From: an uncultured Collinsella sp.
Lineage (GTDB): Bacteria; Actinomycetota; Coriobacteriia; Coriobacteriales; Coriobacteriaceae
Assembly: GCA_902493125.1 (NCBI GenBank)
Contig: CABUOF010000025.1
Span: forward strand, 1-26,811
DNA length: 26,811 bases
Direction of reading: 5' to 3'
Shown: positions 22,347 to 26,811 of the stretch, in pieces
How the letters are laid out: each line of letters opens with the position of its first letter
Numbering within the stretch: position 1 is the stretch's first letter
Made by a program: the position numbers and the translations under genes
Notes under the pieces: model-generated
The model's input: only the letters and a program-made list of their open reading frames with translations
Databases searched by the model: none
What the model was told of the DNA's origin: nothing

Positions 22347-23909
22347 CTACTTGCCGTCGTCGTCCTCGGCTTCTTCTCTTGCATAGAGCTCCAGCATGCG
22401 GCGGCGGTATTCGCGCACGGCGAGCTTGGCGCGCTCCAGGCGGCGACGCTCGCGCGGGGTCAGCTCGGACGGGTCGACCTCATCACCATAGGTCTTATCG
22501 GCAAGAAGATGCGCCGCGTCCACGATGCGGGCATCGATGTGGCCGCTCGCCGCCTCGGCGGAAAGACGCTCGGCAATCGTATCGAGCGTAGGCAAGCCCT
22601 CGAATACGCGACCATGTCCATGCGAGGTCAGCAGCTCGTGCTCGCGTGCGAGCAGGCTCGCCAAATCGTGATGGGCGCGCAAGATGTCGAGCGCATCGGA
22701 TGGATGCTCGGCAACCTCTGCCACGGCAGCGACCGGTGCGGCGTCGACCACGCGGTAGAAGAGCTGCGCGAGCAGCGGCATCAAGAACACCGTGATGGCA
22801 CCGGCGGCAACCATGACCGACGCAATATCTTGCGACAGCGCGCCCGCGTTGACGGCAACGCTCGTCACGGCAACGATGATCGGAAGCGCCGTGGTGCAGT
22901 ACAGGGCCACGGTAATGCGACCATACGCCGACACATCGCGCGTCGCAGGACAAATGCTCATAGAAATAAGGATGGGCACGGCACGAATAATCAGCAACGC
23001 CACGATAAAGCCCACGAGCAGACCCGGGCGCGACGCCACGGCCGTCAGATCGATCTTTGCGCCCGATACGGTAAAGAACACCGGAATCAAAAAACCGTAG
23101 GCCAGACCGTCGAGCTTGGTCTCGAGCGTATGGTTGCCCTCGGGGATGATATAGCGCAGGACAAAGCCGGCGGCAAAAGAACCCAACACGATGTCGAGAT
23201 CAAAGACAGCCGAGAATGCCACGAGCGTGACCAGGATGAGCACCGTCAGGCGCACGAAGGTCTGCGACGTGGTATCGGCGCGCTCCTCGACAAACGCAAA
23301 GAAGCGGCTGCCGACGCGCTTGGAGCGGCTCGGGACCACGGCCAGCAACACGCAAACCACCGCAAACAAGCCAAGGATAACGAGCGTTTGGATCCCAGTG
23401 CGGGCAGACAACAGCACCGACATGGCGAGCACGGGACCGAGCTCGCCCCAAGTGCCATACGCGAGAATCGAGTCGCCCACGCGCGTGCCGGTGAGCGAGC
23501 GCTCACGCATAATGGGCACGAGCGTACCGAGCGCCGTCGAAGTGAGGGCAAGCGTCACGGCGATACCGTCGAAATGACTGACTGAGAACCACGGGGTAAA
23601 GCGCACGGCAAGCCAGGCGATACCAAACGTGACGACCCACGTCGCCAAGCCGTAGCGCCCCTCGACGCCCGTGATGCTCTTGGGGTCGATCTCAAAGCCG
23701 GCAAGCAGGAACAAAAAGGCCAGGCCCAGCTCGGACACAAGCGAGACCTCAGCATCTACATGGATGACGCCGAGCATATGGGGTCCCAGCACCGCGCCGA
23801 GCACGAGCAAAAAGACCGTCTCGGGAACGGGTTTTCCGGGAATCGCCGAGGCGATAAAAGGACTCGCAAAGGCCACGAGTGCGATGATGGCGAGCGAAAC
23901 GAATGCCAT
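22347..23909 (-). CDS. Cation:proton antiporter, CPA2 family
   Basis: A 520-residue membrane protein. Residues 1-395 hold about 12 hydrophobic segments of the sodium/hydrogen exchanger fold: ELGLAFLFLLAGFEIDPKSI (the LLF-GLE-like segment), ALTSTALGTLVPIMRE and DLDIVLGSFAAGFVLRYI are typical of CPA2 (KefB/NapA-like). Residues 400-520 form a charged, helix-rich cytosolic tail without a recognisable TrkA-N/RCK domain, so it is not a full Kef potassium channel-like protein. It probably exchanges Na+ or K+ for H+ to control pH or ions; the specific ion is unknown. AGAAAGG lies about 7 nt before the ATG. It is divergent from purL and converges on the SDR gene across the hairpin array. Confidence 0.87.
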   Translation of the reverse strand: MAFVSLAIIALVAFASPFIASAIPGKPVPETVFLLVLGAVLGPHMLGVIHVDAEVSLVSELGLAFLFLLAGFEIDPKSITGVEGRYGLATWVVTFGIAWLAVRFTPWFSVSHFDGIAVTLALTSTALGTLVPIMRERSLTGTRVGDSILAYGTWGELGPVLAMSVLLSARTGIQTLVILGLFAVVCVLLAVVPSRSKRVGSRFFAFVEERADTTSQTFVRLTVLILVTLVAFSAVFDLDIVLGSFAAGFVLRYIIPEGNHTLETKLDGLAYGFLIPVFFTVSGAKIDLTAVASRPGLLVGFIVALLIIRAVPILISMSICPATRDVSAYGRITVALYCTTALPIIVAVTSVAVNAGALSQDIASVMVAAGAITVFLMPLLAQLFYRVVDAAPVAAVAEVAEHPSDALDILRAHHDLASLLAREHELLTSHGHGRVFEGLPTLDTIAERLSAEAASGHIDARIVDAAHLLADKTYGDEVDPSELTPRERRRLERAKLAVREYRRRMLELYAREEAEDDDGK

Positions 23910-24093
23910 GTGATGCCTTTCTCTTGTTTGCGCTTCACTGTAGCACCCTCGCCGTCCTCAACGCGCCGCGAGCTGTCGTATCATAGTGAGGTTTACAAAC
24001 ATGTGGCTCAAGGCGACCGCAGGGCAGACCCCGCAAACCGACCGCTGCCGCATACCGTACCGTACGCCCAACCGATCAGGAAGGCAGGAACCA
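23910..24093. promoter_or_regulatory. Divergent promoter region, antiporter / purL
   Basis: A 184-bp gap. On the plus strand TATCAT near 23980 could be a -10 for purL, leaving a leader of about 105 nt; its -35 is poor. I do not see a purine-riboswitch core or a clear PurR box. For the antiporter, TACAGT near 23940 on the minus strand is a possible -10 without proper -35. Confidence 0.35.
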
Positions 24094-26811
24094 ATGGTCT
24101 CTCGTATCTACGTGGAGAAGAAACCCGGGTTCGACGTCGAGGCTCAGCAGCTCAAGGGCGAGCTGACCGAAATTCTCGGCATCAAGGGCATCGAGGCCCT
24201 GAGGATCATCAACCGCTACGACGTCGAGGGCATCGACGAGGAGCTTTTCCGCTCCTGCGTGCCGACCGTCTTTAGCGAGCCCCAGGTCGATGTGACCTAC
24301 GACGAACTCCCCGCAAGCGATGGCGCCGTCTTTGCCGTCGAGTTCCTGCCTGGCCAGTTTGACCAGCGCGCCGACTCCGCCAGCGAGTGCGTGCAGCTCA
24401 TCAGCCAGGGTGAGCGCCCCGCCGTGCGCTCCGCCAAGGTCTATATGATCTCGGGCGCTCTGGACGAGGCCGCCATCGAGGCCATCAAGCACTACGTGGT
24501 GAACCCCGTCGAGGCACGCATCGCCTCGCTCGACCTGCCCGAGACGCTGTACATGGAGACCCCCGAGCCCCAGCCCGTCGAGGTGCTCGACGGCTTCCGC
24601 GAGCTCGACGAGGCCGGCCTTGCCGCCTTTATCGCCGATCGCGGCCTTGCCATGGACGAGGCGGACATCGCCTTCTGCCAGCAGTACTTCCGCGATGAGG
24701 ACCGCGACCCCACCATCACCGAGATCCGCGTGATCGACACCTACTGGTCCGACCACTGCCGCCACACCACCTTCGGCACCGTCCTGGACGACGTGACGAT
24801 CGACGACGCTGTGGTGCAGCAAGCCTTCGACCGCTACATGGAGATGCGCCACGAACTCGGCCGCGACGCCAAGCCCGTCTGCCTCATGGACATGGGCACC
24901 ATCGGCGCCAAGTACCTTAAGAAGACCGGCGTCATGACCGATGTCGACGAGTCCGAGGAGATCAACGCCTGCACCGTCAAGGTGAAGGTCGATGTCGACG
25001 GCGAGGACCAGGACTGGCTGTTCCTGTTTAAGAACGAGACCCACAACCACCCGACCGAGATCGAGCCCTTCGGCGGTGCCGCCACCTGCGTGGGCGGCGC
25101 CATCCGCGACCCGCTCTCGGGCCGCAGCTACGTGTACCAGGCCATGCGTGTCACCGGCGCCGGTGACCCCACCGTCCCGGTTTCCGAGACGCTCGAGGGT
25201 AAGCTGCCGCAGCGCAAGCTCGTGACCACTGCCGCCGCCGGCTACTCCAGCTACGGCAACCAGATCGGCCTTGCCACCGGTCAGGTCAACGAACTCTATC
25301 ACCCCGGTTACGTGGCCAAGCGCATGGAGGTTGGCGCCGTCGTGGGCGCTACCCCGGCAAACCACGTGCGTCGCGAGTGCCCCGCCCCCACCGACAAGAT
25401 CATCCTGTTGGGCGGCCGCACCGGCCATGACGGCATCGGAGGCGCCACCGGCTCCTCCAAGACTCAGAACACCGACTCCATCGAGACCTCGGGCGCCGAG
25501 GTCCAAAAGGGCAACGCCCCGGTCGAGCGCAAGCTGCAGCGTCTGTTCCGCCGCGGCGACGCCTGCCGTCTGATCAAGCGCTGCAACGACTTTGGCGCCG
25601 GCGGCGTCTCGGTCGCCGTAGGCGAGCTTGCCGACGGCCTGTACGTGGACCTGGACACCGTGACCAAGAAGTACGACGGTCTTGACGGCACCGAACTCGC
25701 CATCTCCGAGTCCCAGGAGCGCATGGCCTGCGCCGTCGCCGATGGTGACGTCGATGAGTTCATGGGTTACGCCACCGAGGAGAACCTGGAGGCGACCGTT
25801 ATCGCCGAGGTTACCGCCGAGCCGCGCATGCGCATGGCCTGGAACGGCGTCGCCATCGTCGACCTGTCCCGCGAGTTCCTCAACTCCAACGGTGCGCCCA
25901 AGCACCAGGTCGCCCACGTGTGCGCCCGCAGCGTGTGGCAGCCCAGCTGGGCCGGCACCACGCTTGCCGAGCGTATGACTTCGCTGGTCACCGACCTCAA
26001 CGTCGCCTCCAACAAGGGCCTTTCCGAGCGCTTCGACTCCACCATCGGTGCCGCAACCGTGCTTATGCCTTTTGGTGGCAAGACGCAGCTCACCCCGAGT
26101 TCGGCCATGGTCGCCAAGTTCCCCGTGGACGGAGAGACCACCACGGCAAGCGCCATGGCATGGGGCTTTAACCCCTACCTGATGGAAGCCGACCAGTTTG
26201 CTGGCGCCTACCTGTCCGTGGTCGAGTCCATCGCCAAGCTCGTGGCTGCCGGCTTTGAGCACAAGCGCGCCTATCTCTCCTTCCAGGAGTACTTCGAGCG
26301 TCTGCGCACCGAGGCCGAGCGCTGGGGCAAGCCCACGGCAGCCGTCCTGGGCGCTCTCATGGCCCAAGTCGACCTGGGTGCCGGCGCCATCGGTGGCAAG
26401 GATTCCATGAGCGGCTCGTTTGAGGACGAGGCCGGCGAGCTCAACGTTCCGCCCACCCTCATCAGCTTCGCTGTGGCCGTGGGCCGCGCGGCGCGCGCCG
26501 TCTCCCCTGAGTTCAAGGGCCTGACGCACCGCATTGTCCGCATCGCCCCCGCCACCTACGGCGAGGACTACCGCCCCGACGCCCAGCAGCTGCTCGCCGC
26601 GTTTGACGCCGTCGAGGCGCTCACTGCTACCGGCGACGCCCTGGCCGTCTCCACGCCTGGCTACGGCTGCGGCGCCGAGAGCCTCTTTAAGATGTGCGTC
26701 GGCAACCAGATCGGCATCGAGCTTGCCGAGGACGTGGACGTGGAGAGCCTCTTCACCCCGCTCTACGGCAGCTTTATCGTCGAGCTCGCCGAGGACTCCG
26801 AGCCGCCCGAG
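24094..26811 (+). CDS. purL: Phosphoribosylformylglycinamidine synthase, large form (3' end outside window)
   Basis: The first 906 codons of the single-chain FGAM synthase, which converts FGAR, glutamine and ATP to FGAM in purine synthesis. The frame is open to the right edge. Visible: YWSDHCRHTTFG (217-228), the catalytic/metal block ETHNHPTEIEPFGGAATCVGGAIRDPLSG (315-343), GGRTGHDGIGGATGSSK (about 436-452) and the second AIRS-like half with GAGAIGGKDSMSGSF. The WSDHCRH form and spacing fit the long PurL of clostridia, Bacteroides and coriobacteria, about 1250 residues, so the missing part should be the glutamine amidotransferase domain. AGGAAGG with suitable spacing precedes the ATG at 24094. 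Confidence 0.95.
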   Translation, partial: MVSRIYVEKKPGFDVEAQQLKGELTEILGIKGIEALRIINRYDVEGIDEELFRSCVPTVFSEPQVDVTYDELPASDGAVFAVEFLPGQFDQRADSASECVQLISQGERPAVRSAKVYMISGALDEAAIEAIKHYVVNPVEARIASLDLPETLYMETPEPQPVEVLDGFRELDEAGLAAFIADRGLAMDEADIAFCQQYFRDEDRDPTITEIRVIDTYWSDHCRHTTFGTVLDDVTIDDAVVQQAFDRYMEMRHELGRDAKPVCLMDMGTIGAKYLKKTGVMTDVDESEEINACTVKVKVDVDGEDQDWLFLFKNETHNHPTEIEPFGGAATCVGGAIRDPLSGRSYVYQAMRVTGAGDPTVPVSETLEGKLPQRKLVTTAAAGYSSYGNQIGLATGQVNELYHPGYVAKRMEVGAVVGATPANHVRRECPAPTDKIILLGGRTGHDGIGGATGSSKTQNTDSIETSGAEVQKGNAPVERKLQRLFRRGDACRLIKRCNDFGAGGVSVAVGELADGLYVDLDTVTKKYDGLDGTELAISESQERMACAVADGDVDEFMGYATEENLEATVIAEVTAEPRMRMAWNGVAIVDLSREFLNSNGAPKHQVAHVCARSVWQPSWAGTTLAERMTSLVTDLNVASNKGLSERFDSTIGAATVLMPFGGKTQLTPSSAMVAKFPVDGETTTASAMAWGFNPYLMEADQFAGAYLSVVESIAKLVAAGFEHKRAYLSFQEYFERLRTEAERWGKPTAAVLGALMAQVDLGAGAIGGKDSMSGSFEDEAGELNVPPTLISFAVAVGRAARAVSPEFKGLTHRIVRIAPATYGEDYRPDAQQLLAAFDAVEALTATGDALAVSTPGYGCGAESLFKMCVGNQIGIELAEDVDVESLFTPLYGSFIVELAEDSEPPE

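Noticed and set aside
24076..26529. 817-residue open frame on the minus strand
   Set aside because: It lies exactly antisense to purL, is Gly/Leu/Val/His-rich without any family motif, and results from GC-rich codon bias that leaves few stops on the opposite strand.

Overview
The window looks like chromosomal core DNA of a high-GC gut Coriobacteriia bacterium, most likely Collinsella or a close relative. This is inferred from GC-rich codon use, the protein families and gene order; no 16S gene is present to prove it. Nearly all genes are intact housekeeping or transport genes. I see no CRISPR array, prophage, transposase or obvious defence island.

Left part, minus strand (1-8000): a possible rRNA-operon leader at the extreme left edge; the infC-rpmI-rplT translation operon, with a leader hairpin and an apparent non-AUG (AUA) infC start; tRNA-Leu(CAA) and a duplicated tRNA 3' end plus terminator about 184 bp away; a cytosolic transglutaminase-like protein; class II fructose-bisphosphate aldolase; a glyoxalase-II-like metallo-beta-lactamase-fold hydrolase; and the bifunctional (p)ppGpp enzyme Rel.

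Middle (8000-19120): a large protein joining a RecJ exonuclease to a superfamily-2 helicase lies 15 bp upstream of rel. A divergent bile-acid/sodium-symporter-family transporter follows on the plus strand, then a minus-strand pair of cutC and a GalT/HIT-like DUF4931-type gene. Next comes a complete branched-chain amino acid ABC transporter operon, livK-livH-livM-livG-livF, read right to left. Behind livK lies a decayed fragment of a second livK.

Right part (19380-26811): plus-strand homoserine dehydrogenase (hom) and a FabG-like short-chain dehydrogenase; a minus-strand CPA2-type cation:proton antiporter; and the 5' 906 codons of the large, single-chain PurL, cut by the window edge.

The intergenic DNA holds the most unusual structure. 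A strictly periodic array of four 62-bp units, each an inverted pair of 16-bp arms, separates the SDR and antiporter genes. A 22-bp perfect inverted repeat follows the liv terminator, and a 93-nt cruciform-like repeat follows fba. The candidates most worth follow-up are this array, the AUA start and attenuator of infC, the RecJ-helicase fusion and the duplicated tRNA-Leu end.
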